18,035 nt of DNA from Hyphomonadaceae bacterium UBA2389. GTDB taxonomy: Bacteria; Pseudomonadota; Alphaproteobacteria; Caulobacterales; Aquidulcibacteraceae. Below are positions 7,697-13,557 of this stretch, piece after piece. Below the pieces are notes generated by a model that ran no database searches, had not been told where the DNA came from, and saw only the letters and a program-made list of their open reading frames with translations. Every line of letters starts with the position of its first letter. Within the stretch, counting starts at the first letter, position 1. The stretch spans positions 1-18,035 of the forward strand of contig DDSN01000087.1 of assembly GCA_002343395.1 (NCBI GenBank), in the 5' to 3' direction. Made by a program: the position numbers and the translations under genes.

Positions 7697-7734
7697 CGAA
7701 TAGAAAATGCCGCCCGCATGCGCGGACGGCATTT
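7697..7734 (-). terminator. Rho-independent terminator of rpsU
   Basis: Arms at 7722-7734 and 7705-7717 form a 13-bp stem around an ATGC-type tetraloop. The single non-Watson-Crick pair (7713 with 7726) is C-A on the plus strand but G-U on the minus strand, so the hairpin is fully paired only in minus-strand RNA. A T-rich tail (TTTTCTATT) follows. It lies 22 bp after the rpsU stop. Confidence 0.8.
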
Positions 7735-7756
7735 CTGAAATCGAATGTCGTGGTTC

Positions 7757-7990
7757 TTAGCGCGGCTTGGGTGCGGGACGCGGCAGCAATCCCTCGCGCT
7801 GGGCGCGCTTGCGGGCGAGCTTGCGGGCGCGGCGCACCGCCTCCGCCGCTTCGCGGGCGCGCTTTTCGGATGGCTTTTCGTAGTGATTGCGGCGCTTCAT
7901 TTCGCGGAAAGTGCCTTCCCGCTGCATCTTCTTCTTGAGCGCCTTCAACGCCTGGTCGACGTTGTTATCGCGAACGAAAATCTGTACCAG
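7757..7990 (-). CDS. rpsU: 30S ribosomal protein S21, probable CTG start
   Basis: The translation VQIFVRDNNVDQALKALKKK, then REGTFREMKRRNHYEKPSEK, and the basic tail RRARKLARKRAQREGLLPRP is ribosomal protein S21, with the long alphaproteobacterial C-terminus. S21 is a small-subunit protein that helps 16S rRNA recognise mRNA leaders. Homologues start MVQIFV or MQ; here the codon at the Met position is CTG (7988-7990) and no ATG, GTG or TTG is in frame nearby. A GGGAGAAGGG stretch precedes it, with GGAG ending seven bases before the CTG. The next in-frame candidate upstream (TTG at 8063-8065) would add 25 Arg/Pro/Ser residues not typical of S21. I therefore place the start at CTG, giving 77 aa. 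It is divergent from coq9, as in many alphaproteobacteria, and has its own terminator. Confidence 0.88.
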   Translation of the reverse strand: MVQIFVRDNNVDQALKALKKKMQREGTFREMKRRNHYEKPSEKRAREAAEAVRRARKLARKRAQREGLLPRPAPKPR

Positions 7991-7992
7991 GA

Positions 7993-8002
7993 CCCTTCTC
8001 CC
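7993..8002 (-). promoter_or_regulatory. Purine-rich ribosome binding site before the rpsU CTG
   Basis: GGGAGAAGGG on the minus strand, with the GGAG core seven bases before the CTG start. An ATG overlapping its upstream edge (8002-8004) opens a 19-codon frame shifted relative to rpsU, an alternative use of the site. Confidence 0.5.
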
Positions 8003-8150
8003 ATAACTTGCGACTGAACGCGGCCAAGGCCGCCCCGAACCAGGGGTGACGCGGCTGCTCTCCAAGAAGGCGAGGGCCTTAGCAAAACGCCGCGGCCCTG
8101 TCCATGCCGAACGGGTCGACGCGGCGCCGCTTCGGGCGTACTTTTAGTCC

Positions 8151-8798
8151 ATGTCCGATGCCCCTTCCGCCCGTTTCCGAGCCCGCATCCTGGAGGTTTT
8201 TCCCTCTCGTGCCGCTGAGAAGGGGTGGACCGGGGCCGCCTTTAGGGCCGCGGTCGCCGAGGCCGGCTTGAGCGAGGGCGAAGCGATCCTGGCGTGCCCG
8301 AGGGGCGTTTTCGACCTTTTCGACGCCTTCGCGGAGCGGGCCGACCAGGCCATGCTCGCCGGCTTGGCTGACCTCGATCTCGCCGCCATGCGCTACCGCG
8401 ACCGCGTTCGGGCGGCGGTGCAGGTGCGGCTCGAAGCGCAGGCCCCCTACAAGGCGGCGGCGCGGGCGATGACGCGCGCGCTATCCAATCCGCTGCGCGG
8501 TCCAGAAGCCGCGCGGCTCCTGTGGCGCACGTCGGATCGCATCTGGAAGGCGCTGGGCGATACCTCGACCGACGGAAACTTCTATTCCAAGCGCGCCATT
8601 CTCTCCGGCGTGCTCGCCAGCACCTACGCTTTCTGGTTCAGCGACGAGAGCGAGGGGCATGAGGCGACATGGGGCTTCTTGAACGATCGGATCGGGAACG
8701 TGATGCAGTTCGAGAAATTCAAGGCCAATCTCAAACCATTGGGCGAAGCGGCGCAAACCGCCGTGGGCGTCGCCGCGCGTTTGCGCTACGGGCGCTGA
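8151..8798 (+). CDS. coq9: COQ9 family ubiquinone biosynthesis protein, 215 aa
   Basis: The C-terminal half carries the COQ9 signature: TSTDGNFYSKRAILSGVLAS, then WFSDESEGHEATWGFLNDRI and GNVMQFEKFKA. The N-terminal part has the predicted TetR-like helices of the family (FRARILEVFPSRAAEKGWT and following). COQ9 binds lipid and assists the hydroxylation steps of ubiquinone synthesis at the membrane. Length agrees with bacterial members (about 200-220 aa). The ATG at 8151 has no convincing Shine-Dalgarno, so the transcript may be leaderless or have a short leader. It faces away from rpsU with 160 bp between. Confidence 0.93.
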   Translation: MSDAPSARFRARILEVFPSRAAEKGWTGAAFRAAVAEAGLSEGEAILACPRGVFDLFDAFAERADQAMLAGLADLDLAAMRYRDRVRAAVQVRLEAQAPYKAAARAMTRALSNPLRGPEAARLLWRTSDRIWKALGDTSTDGNFYSKRAILSGVLASTYAFWFSDESEGHEATWGFLNDRIGNVMQFEKFKANLKPLGEAAQTAVGVAARLRYGR

Positions 8799-8891
8799 GC
8801 GGCGCTGAGCTAAAGTTTTGTACAGTTTCAGCCGCGCCGCTCCTGGTGCGCTAAGGTGCGCCGTCCTGCGATCCCGGGCATGGAGGTGTGC

Positions 8892-9236
8892 ATGCGTGCT
8901 GCTCCGCTACGGTTCCTCAACGCTGCGGCATGGCCGCTGACGATCTGGACCTCCCTTTCTCATCTCGAAGAACATCCCGCCGACGATTATGTCGAGCGGA
9001 CATCGCCCATCGTGGCGACCGCGATAGCGTTCTGGCTTTGCCTGATCGCGTTGCTGGTGTTTGCGAATCCTGTCGCGACCGCTGTGGGCGGCATGATCGA
9101 CGATGGCGCCGAGGTGCTCGCGCTTGTGCGCCGCACGCCGCGCGCGGTCGTCGATGTTCTGATGCTCATGACGCCGGTTATGTACGTGATCGGCCTCTGG
9201 TTGTTCACCGCGCGCGAGGAAGCGTTCCCGCGCTAG
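8892..9236 (+). CDS. Small two-helix membrane protein of unknown function, 114 aa
   Basis: The start is the ATG at 8892, five bases after GGAGG (8882-8886); the ATG at 8880 and the codon at 8856 precede that site. Two hydrophobic segments are clear: about residues 37-60 (VATAIAFWLCLIALLVFANP) and 90-107 (VLMLMTPVMYVIGLWLF). Between them lies an amphipathic stretch with EVLALVRRTPRAVVDV. The N-terminal 35 residues are soluble and acidic (SLSHLEEHPADDYVE). I do not recognise a family. Its stop codon overlaps the stop of the convergent purK by four bases in a shared CTAG. Confidence 0.7.
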   Translation: MRAAPLRFLNAAAWPLTIWTSLSHLEEHPADDYVERTSPIVATAIAFWLCLIALLVFANPVATAVGGMIDDGAEVLALVRRTPRAVVDVLMLMTPVMYVIGLWLFTAREEAFPR

Positions 9237-10303
9237 CGATACGTGAGCCGCGTGACGTGGCCCATCTTGCGGCCGGCGCGCGCATCGCGTTTGCCGTAAA
9301 GGTGCAGGTGCGCCGAGGGATCGGCGGCCAACCGCGCCCATGCGTTCGCATCCTCGCCGATCAAGTTGAGCATTTCGATGTCGGCCACGCGAGTGGTCGG
9401 CCCGAGAGGCCAGCCCGTGATTGCGCGGATGTGCTGCGCGAACTGTGAGGTATGGGCGCCTTCGATGGTCCAATGCCCGGAATTATGAACGCGCGGCGCC
9501 ATCTCGTTGGCCACTAGCCCGCCGTCGGGCAACATGAAGAACTCGATCGTCAGCACGCCGACATAGTCGAGCGCCTCGAGCACGCGCCGCGCCGCCTCTC
9601 TCGCGCGCGTTTCCGTATCCGCGCCGGCCTTCGCGGGCAGAACCGTGCGCGAAAGGATGCCGCTGGCGTGTTCGTTTTCGCAAAGATCGTAAGCTGAGAC
9701 CGCGCCGTCATAGCCGCGCGCCGCGATGATCGAGATCTCGCGCGTGAAGGCGCAAAATCCTTCCAGAATGCCGGGCGCGCCGAGCTTCTGATACGCGCCG
9801 CGCGCGTCCTCGGCGTGCATGATCCGAATTTGTCCGCGTCCATCATAGCCCAGGCGGCGCGTCTTGAGGATCGCCGGCGCGCCGATCCGCGCCAGGGCCT
9901 CGTCAAGCGCGGCCTGCGAGTCGATCGCGGCGAAGGAGGGCGTGGCGATGCCGAGCGTGTTGAAGAAGCTCTTCTCGTCGAAGCGATCCTGGGCGATGGC
10001 GAGCGCACGCGGGTTTGGCGCCACCCGCGCGCCAGCGGCGATCAACGCTTGCGCGGCGTCGGCGGGAACGTTCTCGAACTCGGTGGTCACGACTTGGACA
10101 CGGCGCGCGAAGTCGGCCAGCGCGGCATGATCCTGATAGCTCGCGACGATGGTTTTCGCCGAAACGCGCGCGGCGGGGCTGTCAGGCTCATCGGTGAAGA
10201 TGCAGACGTCGAAGCCCAGTTGCGCCGCTGCTATCGACAGCATCCGTCCGAGCTGCCCGCCGCCCAGGACGCCGATCGTGCTGCCGGGCGCAAGCGGGCT
10301 CAT
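9233..10303 (-). CDS. purK: 5-(carboxyamino)imidazole ribonucleotide synthase
   Basis: A full-length (356 aa) ATP-grasp enzyme of purine synthesis that carboxylates AIR with ATP and bicarbonate to give N5-CAIR in the cytoplasm. The N-terminal nucleotide fold starts GVLGGGQLGRM (11-21). The ATP-binding lysine is Lys147 in ILKTRRLGYDGRG, with its glycine-rich loop at 153-157. The metal and substrate motif NEMAPRVHNSGHWTIEG (266-282) contains Glu267, and Glu254 precedes it. The start ATG overlaps the purE stop in an ATGA, so the two are translationally coupled. Nothing is missing. Confidence 0.97.
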   Translation of the reverse strand: MSPLAPGSTIGVLGGGQLGRMLSIAAAQLGFDVCIFTDEPDSPAARVSAKTIVASYQDHAALADFARRVQVVTTEFENVPADAAQALIAAGARVAPNPRALAIAQDRFDEKSFFNTLGIATPSFAAIDSQAALDEALARIGAPAILKTRRLGYDGRGQIRIMHAEDARGAYQKLGAPGILEGFCAFTREISIIAARGYDGAVSAYDLCENEHASGILSRTVLPAKAGADTETRAREAARRVLEALDYVGVLTIEFFMLPDGGLVANEMAPRVHNSGHWTIEGAHTSQFAQHIRAITGWPLGPTTRVADIEMLNLIGEDANAWARLAADPSAHLHLYGKRDARAGRKMGHVTRLTYR

Positions 10304-10788
10304 AGCGGGCTTTCGGCCACCGCGTCGGTTTGCGCTTTCCGGAACGCCTCGACCCGGGCGGCGAGCGCGTCATCGCTGAGCGCCAAGATCGAGGCCGCGA
10401 GGATGCCCGCATTCGCGGCGCCGGCCTCGCCAATCGCAAGCGTGCCCACGGGCACGCCCTTGGGCATTTGCACGATGGAGAGCAGGCTATCGACGCCTTT
10501 GAGCTCCTTGCTCTTCACCGGCACGCCGAGCACGGGCAGCGTCGTCATCGATGCAGCCATACCGGGGAGATGAGCCGCGCCCCCGGCGCCGGCGATGATC
10601 ACTTTCACGCCGCGCGCCCGGGCGCTGGTCGCGTAGTCGTAGAGCCTTTGCGGCGTGCGGTGGGCGGAGACGATCTTGGCTTCGTAAGCGACGCCCAGCG
10701 CGTCGAGCGCCTCGGCGGCCGCCTTCATCGTCTCCCAGTCCGATTGCGAACCCATGATCAGGCCCACAGGCGGGGCGGGGGTAGCCAT
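10300..10788 (-). CDS. purE: 5-(carboxyamino)imidazole ribonucleotide mutase
   Basis: A class I PurE of 162 aa, the octameric mutase that converts N5-CAIR, made by the downstream PurK, to CAIR. Signature segments are GSQSDWETM (13-21), SAHRTP with catalytic His43 (41-46), and GAGGAAHLPGM (67-77). VPVKSKELKGVDSLLSIVQM and GVPVGTLAIGEAGAANA close the active site. An AGGAG lies nine bases before the ATG. Upstream is a 103-bp divergent region shared with the GGDEF gene and containing the CtrA-type box, whose nearest edge is 66 bp from this start. Confidence 0.97.
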   Translation of the reverse strand: MATPAPPVGLIMGSQSDWETMKAAAEALDALGVAYEAKIVSAHRTPQRLYDYATSARARGVKVIIAGAGGAAHLPGMAASMTTLPVLGVPVKSKELKGVDSLLSIVQMPKGVPVGTLAIGEAGAANAGILAASILALSDDALAARVEAFRKAQTDAVAESPL

Positions 10789-10853
10789 TGGCGGCTGCTC
10801 CTAAAAAACGGCCCGATAACGGAAGCCGGGGGCGGCGTCCAGCCCGACGGAGG

Positions 10854-10869
10854 TTAACGCGACCTTAAC
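10854..10869 (+). promoter_or_regulatory. Perfect CtrA-type box TTAA-N7-TTAAC
   Basis: TTAACGCGACCTTAAC matches the Caulobacter CtrA full-site consensus exactly (TTAA at 10854-10857 and 10865-10868, seven bases between, C after). It is 23 bp before the annotated GGDEF start. The box is the only perfect one I found in the window. CtrA is the cell-cycle master regulator of this order; binding here is inferred from sequence alone. Confidence 0.7.
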
Positions 10870-10891
10870 TCTTCGGGCGCATGGCTGAGGC

Positions 10892-11539
10892 ATGTTCGGC
10901 TCGGGAAAATCCGGTTCCGCAACGAGGCGGCTTTTGAGCGCCTTGGGCGTTCGGTCGAGCGACTTTTCGAAAGCTGGTTTGGCGGCGCTGGAAAGTCTCG
11001 CGGCTGAGCGCGACGCCTTGCGCGTCAAGCTCGCGGAGGCGGAAGCCCTGGCCGACCGCGATGCGCTCGCGCCGGTGCTCAATCGGCGGGCGTTCCTGCG
11101 CGAACTGCATCGGACCATGTCCGAGGTGGAGCGCTACAAGAGCCCGGCGGCGGTGCTTTATATCGACCTCGATGGCTTCAAGGCGCTGAATGACGGATAC
11201 GGTCACGCGGCGGGCGACGCCGTGCTGACGCACGTAGGTCGCTTGTTGTTGGACAGCGTCCGGGAATCGGATGTTGTCGGCCGCCTCGGCGGGGACGAGT
11301 TTGGCGTCATTCTCAATCGCGCGCCAGCGGATGAAGCGCGCGTCAAAGCGACAACGCTAAGCGACAAGATCAACGCCAGCGCGATGCTTTATGCCGGCGT
11401 CGCGCACAGAATTCGCGCTTCGGTCGGCGTTCACGCCATCGCGCTGGTCGAGGATCCAGAGACGGCGATCGCGCGCGCCGATGAAGCCATGTACGCCGAA
11501 AAGCACGCGCGCCGGGCGCAGGCGTTCGCCGCGTTCTAA
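10892..11539 (+). CDS. GGDEF domain protein, probable diguanylate cyclase, 215 aa
   Basis: A short basic N-terminus and a predicted coiled-coil linker (about 30-56, ESLAAERDALRVKLAEAEAL) lead into one GGDEF domain. The active-site loop GGDEF is intact at 133-137, the metal Asp is in YIDLDGFKALND (90-102), and an RxxD inhibitory site (Arg124-Asp127) lies exactly five residues before GGDEF. It therefore should make cyclic di-GMP from two GTP and be product-inhibited. The usual DxLTGLxNRR entry reads DALAPVLNRR (57-66), a variant. There is no sensor or membrane segment, so it is cytoplasmic and perhaps controlled at transcription by the CtrA-type box. The ATG at 10892 has a poor ribosome site; a TTG at 10934, six bases after GAGG, is a good alternative (201 aa). 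Confidence 0.9.
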   Translation: MFGSGKSGSATRRLLSALGVRSSDFSKAGLAALESLAAERDALRVKLAEAEALADRDALAPVLNRRAFLRELHRTMSEVERYKSPAAVLYIDLDGFKALNDGYGHAAGDAVLTHVGRLLLDSVRESDVVGRLGGDEFGVILNRAPADEARVKATTLSDKINASAMLYAGVAHRIRASVGVHAIALVEDPETAIARADEAMYAEKHARRAQAFAAF

Positions 11540-11545
11540 GCCGCG

Positions 11546-12085
11546 CTAATCGCGTCTTTGCCGGGGTCGCCGTTTGGGGGTGACGTCCGCTTGTTCCTTC
11601 TCGCGCAAGCGCCCCGCCAAGGGTCGCCGTTCGAGCGCACGCTCGAAATCCCGCAGGGCTTGAAAGAGGTCCACGCCGATTTCGTCGAACACTTCGGTGA
11701 GCGCCCGCGCGGCGCGTTCCGCGGCGGCCTTTACGAGGTCGGCCTCGCGCTGTCCCTTACGCGTGAGCGAGACAAGGCGCATGCGCATGTCCTCATCGCT
11801 CACTTTGACATGCACCAAGCCGTTGGCTTCGAACATGTCGACGACTTTCGCCACTGCTTGGTGGGTATAACCCAACGAATAAGCGATCTGCGCGAGTGGG
11901 GCTGCGTCGTGCAGCTGAATATAGCTCAGGATCGCGGTTGAAGTCGCCGGCACGGTGATTCCGCACTCGCGCATGTAGCCGTCGCCGGTCGAGGCGATGA
12001 GCTGTCCTACCCTGCGCACCACAAGGTTCATGTAACCAACGCCGAGTTCGTCGGCGAAGTCGGTCTTCGGATTGCGTTGCTTCAT
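11546..12085 (-). CDS. MarR family transcriptional regulator, 179 aa
   Basis: The start is the ATG at 12083-12085, seven bases after GAGGA (12093-12097 on this strand); the frame is open further but runs through the operator region. The winged-helix core is clear: helix pair and recognition helix in APLAQIAYSLGYTHQAVAKV, then VDMFEANGLVHVKVSDEDMR and wing RLVSLTRKGQREADLV. A dimerisation helix precedes (MNLVVRRVGQLIAS) and one follows. The C-terminus is a 25-residue Arg/Lys-rich tail (PKRRPRQRRD at the end), longer than usual. MarR dimers bind palindromes near their own promoters and respond to small aromatic or oxidant ligands; the palindrome at 12148-12169 fits. It is divergent from a small membrane protein gene, probably a target. 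Confidence 0.92.
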   Translation of the reverse strand: MKQRNPKTDFADELGVGYMNLVVRRVGQLIASTGDGYMRECGITVPATSTAILSYIQLHDAAPLAQIAYSLGYTHQAVAKVVDMFEANGLVHVKVSDEDMRMRLVSLTRKGQREADLVKAAAERAARALTEVFDEIGVDLFQALRDFERALERRPLAGRLREKEQADVTPKRRPRQRRD

Positions 12086-12147
12086 GCGGAAGTCCTCGCT
12101 GCCGCCAGTCTGAAGACATGATAGTTGAGTATTTGTAATTAATACAT

Positions 12148-12169
12148 ATTGTACAAACGGTTGTACAAT
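12148..12169. promoter_or_regulatory. Probable MarR operator: 22-bp inverted repeat
   Basis: ATTGTACAA-N4-TTGTACAAT is a perfect 9-bp inverted repeat; each arm contains the self-complementary octamer TTGTACAA. A looser TGTA-N5-TACA dyad sits just upstream (12134-12146). The site lies 63 bp before the marR start and 25 bp before the divergent GTG start, in an unusually AT-rich island (about 12121-12180). The geometry is typical of autoregulated MarR genes. Confidence 0.75.
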
Positions 12170-12193
12170 GAAGCCTTTCAAAGGGAGTTTACA

Positions 12194-12565
12194 GTGCTTC
12201 TGGCTTGGGTTGGGGTCGTCGGCGCCGTGGCTTGCGTTGGCATGTATGCGGCCGTGAGTTTGGGGACAATAAGCGCCGACAAGCCATTGTTTTTCGCAGT
12301 GAATGGCGCGGGCGCCGTTCTGGTGTTGGTCAGTGCGGCGCAGGAGTTCGACTGGGGCGATGCGGGCACCGTGGGGCAGGAGGTTGTCTGGGCGGGGATC
12401 AGCCTCACGGGCGCGACGCGGGCTTGGATCCGGGAGGGCGGCCCAGCCAAGTTCGCCGCGTGGCGCCGCCGCGCCTCATGGTCGCTGGCTATGCGCCTGT
12501 GTGCGGCGGCGTCCGAATTCAGCCGTTTGCGTCGGGTCTCAGGTTGGCTGCGGGACCGGGGATGA
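12194..12565 (+). CDS. Small membrane protein, CBU_0592-like domain, 123 aa
   Basis: The start is the GTG at 12194, six bases after AAGGGAG (12181-12187). Two hydrophobic helices are evident, LLAWVGVVGAVACVGMYAAV (about 2-21) and LFFAVNGAGAVLVLVSAAQE (about 32-51), then a weaker VVWAGISLTGATRAWI segment (about 64-79). The N..GA..L......E..W pattern resembles the CBU_0592-like domain, a family of short membrane proteins without known function. The C-terminal 40 residues are basic and cytoplasmic in appearance. It is divergent from MarR across the palindromic operator, so it is probably its regulated partner. The 3' end overlaps the convergent methyltransferase by 27 bp. Confidence 0.72.
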   Translation: MLLAWVGVVGAVACVGMYAAVSLGTISADKPLFFAVNGAGAVLVLVSAAQEFDWGDAGTVGQEVVWAGISLTGATRAWIREGGPAKFAAWRRRASWSLAMRLCAAASEFSRLRRVSGWLRDRG

Positions 12566-13513
12566 CGGCGGCTTACGCAGCACGATCGCCGGTATCGCGC
12601 CGTAACGACCGCAAAATCTCGGCGCCAATACCTGCAGCGCGTACACAAAATTCAAGAACAACCGCCCGCGCCAGTTATCGCCGACGTGTTCACGCATGAA
12701 GCCTTGTCCAAGCACACGGAAGGCATCGACTTCACAGCGAAACGGCCAGTGCGGCGCCTCAAACCAGGAGACCGGATAGGCGTGGTGATAGAGCGTAGGC
12801 TGATCGGGCGTCGCGGCGATCGGTCCAGGCCCGCCGCCCGTTGTGACGCGCGCTAGGGTTACGAGGCGCTTCTCCAGTGGCGCATAAGGCGAGAGATACA
12901 CGATGACCGCGACGCCGCCCGGCTTGAGCACGCGCCACATCTCCAAGAGCGCCGCGGCCTGTTTCTCCGCGGGAGCCTGATAAAGCACATGGTTGCAGGT
13001 GATGGCGTCGATTGTTGCGTCGCGCAGCGGCAGTCGGGTCAGATCGCCTTGGAGATAGACGCCGCGATCGCCGAGCTTCCTTTGCGCCGCGCGCAAGCCT
13101 TGAATGGAGAGATCGACGCACACCCGTTTCGCAAATCGCGTGCCGTAGGCGAGCACGCCATCGTGGGAAACGGGGCCGCTTCCGGCGTCCAGCAGGTACT
13201 CGCCGCCACCGCGGAAGTACCGGTTCAGGCGCGCGACGCAGCGATCTGTGAAAGCGAGTGAGATCGCGCGGGTGTCGACGAAAGACTTGGTGTCGGTGAA
13301 CACCCCTTGATCGTCGGTCTCCCAACCCACCGATTGGTAGAAATCCTTGATGCTCTGACTTGGATCGCCGTCTTCGGTGGGGGGAAGAAGGCCCGCTATG
13401 CCGCCGGCAACCGGGTAGGCGATATTGTCTTCGGTCGCGAGTTCGCGCGCGGAGCGCTGGCGCAGGGCCTTACCCGTAACCGGGCACTGAAAGATGTCCG
13501 GAAATTCATCCAC
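12539..13513 (-). CDS. Class I SAM-dependent methyltransferase, Trm112-like N-terminus, 324 aa
   Basis: The N-terminal 45 residues (FQCPVTGKALRQ, YPVAGGIAGLLPP) resemble a Trm112-type leader often found on bacterial methyltransferases. The catalytic domain follows: motif I LLDAGSGP (107-114), acidic residue Asp134 in VCVDLS, GDLTRLPLRD (156-165), and CNHVLYQ followed by MWRVLKPGG. This is a Methyltransf_11 arrangement, so it uses S-adenosylmethionine; the methyl acceptor is unknown. The start is the GTG at 13511-13513, the earliest possible because an in-frame TAG lies six bases upstream; the ribosome site is weak. It follows lpxR by 44 bp on the same strand and may be co-transcribed with it. 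Confidence 0.85.
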   Translation of the reverse strand: MDEFPDIFQCPVTGKALRQRSARELATEDNIAYPVAGGIAGLLPPTEDGDPSQSIKDFYQSVGWETDDQGVFTDTKSFVDTRAISLAFTDRCVARLNRYFRGGGEYLLDAGSGPVSHDGVLAYGTRFAKRVCVDLSIQGLRAAQRKLGDRGVYLQGDLTRLPLRDATIDAITCNHVLYQAPAEKQAAALLEMWRVLKPGGVAVIVYLSPYAPLEKRLVTLARVTTGGGPGPIAATPDQPTLYHHAYPVSWFEAPHWPFRCEVDAFRVLGQGFMREHVGDNWRGRLFLNFVYALQVLAPRFCGRYGAIPAIVLRKPPSSPVPQPT

Positions 13514-13557
13514 GGACTACCGGTAACCCATGCCGCACGGGCGCGCCAGGACCTCGT

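Noticed and set aside
8019..8032. GCGGCC-AA-GGCCGC palindrome in the rpsU/coq9 gap
   Set aside because: A 6-bp GC palindrome is frequent in this base composition and has no link to a promoter or T-run.
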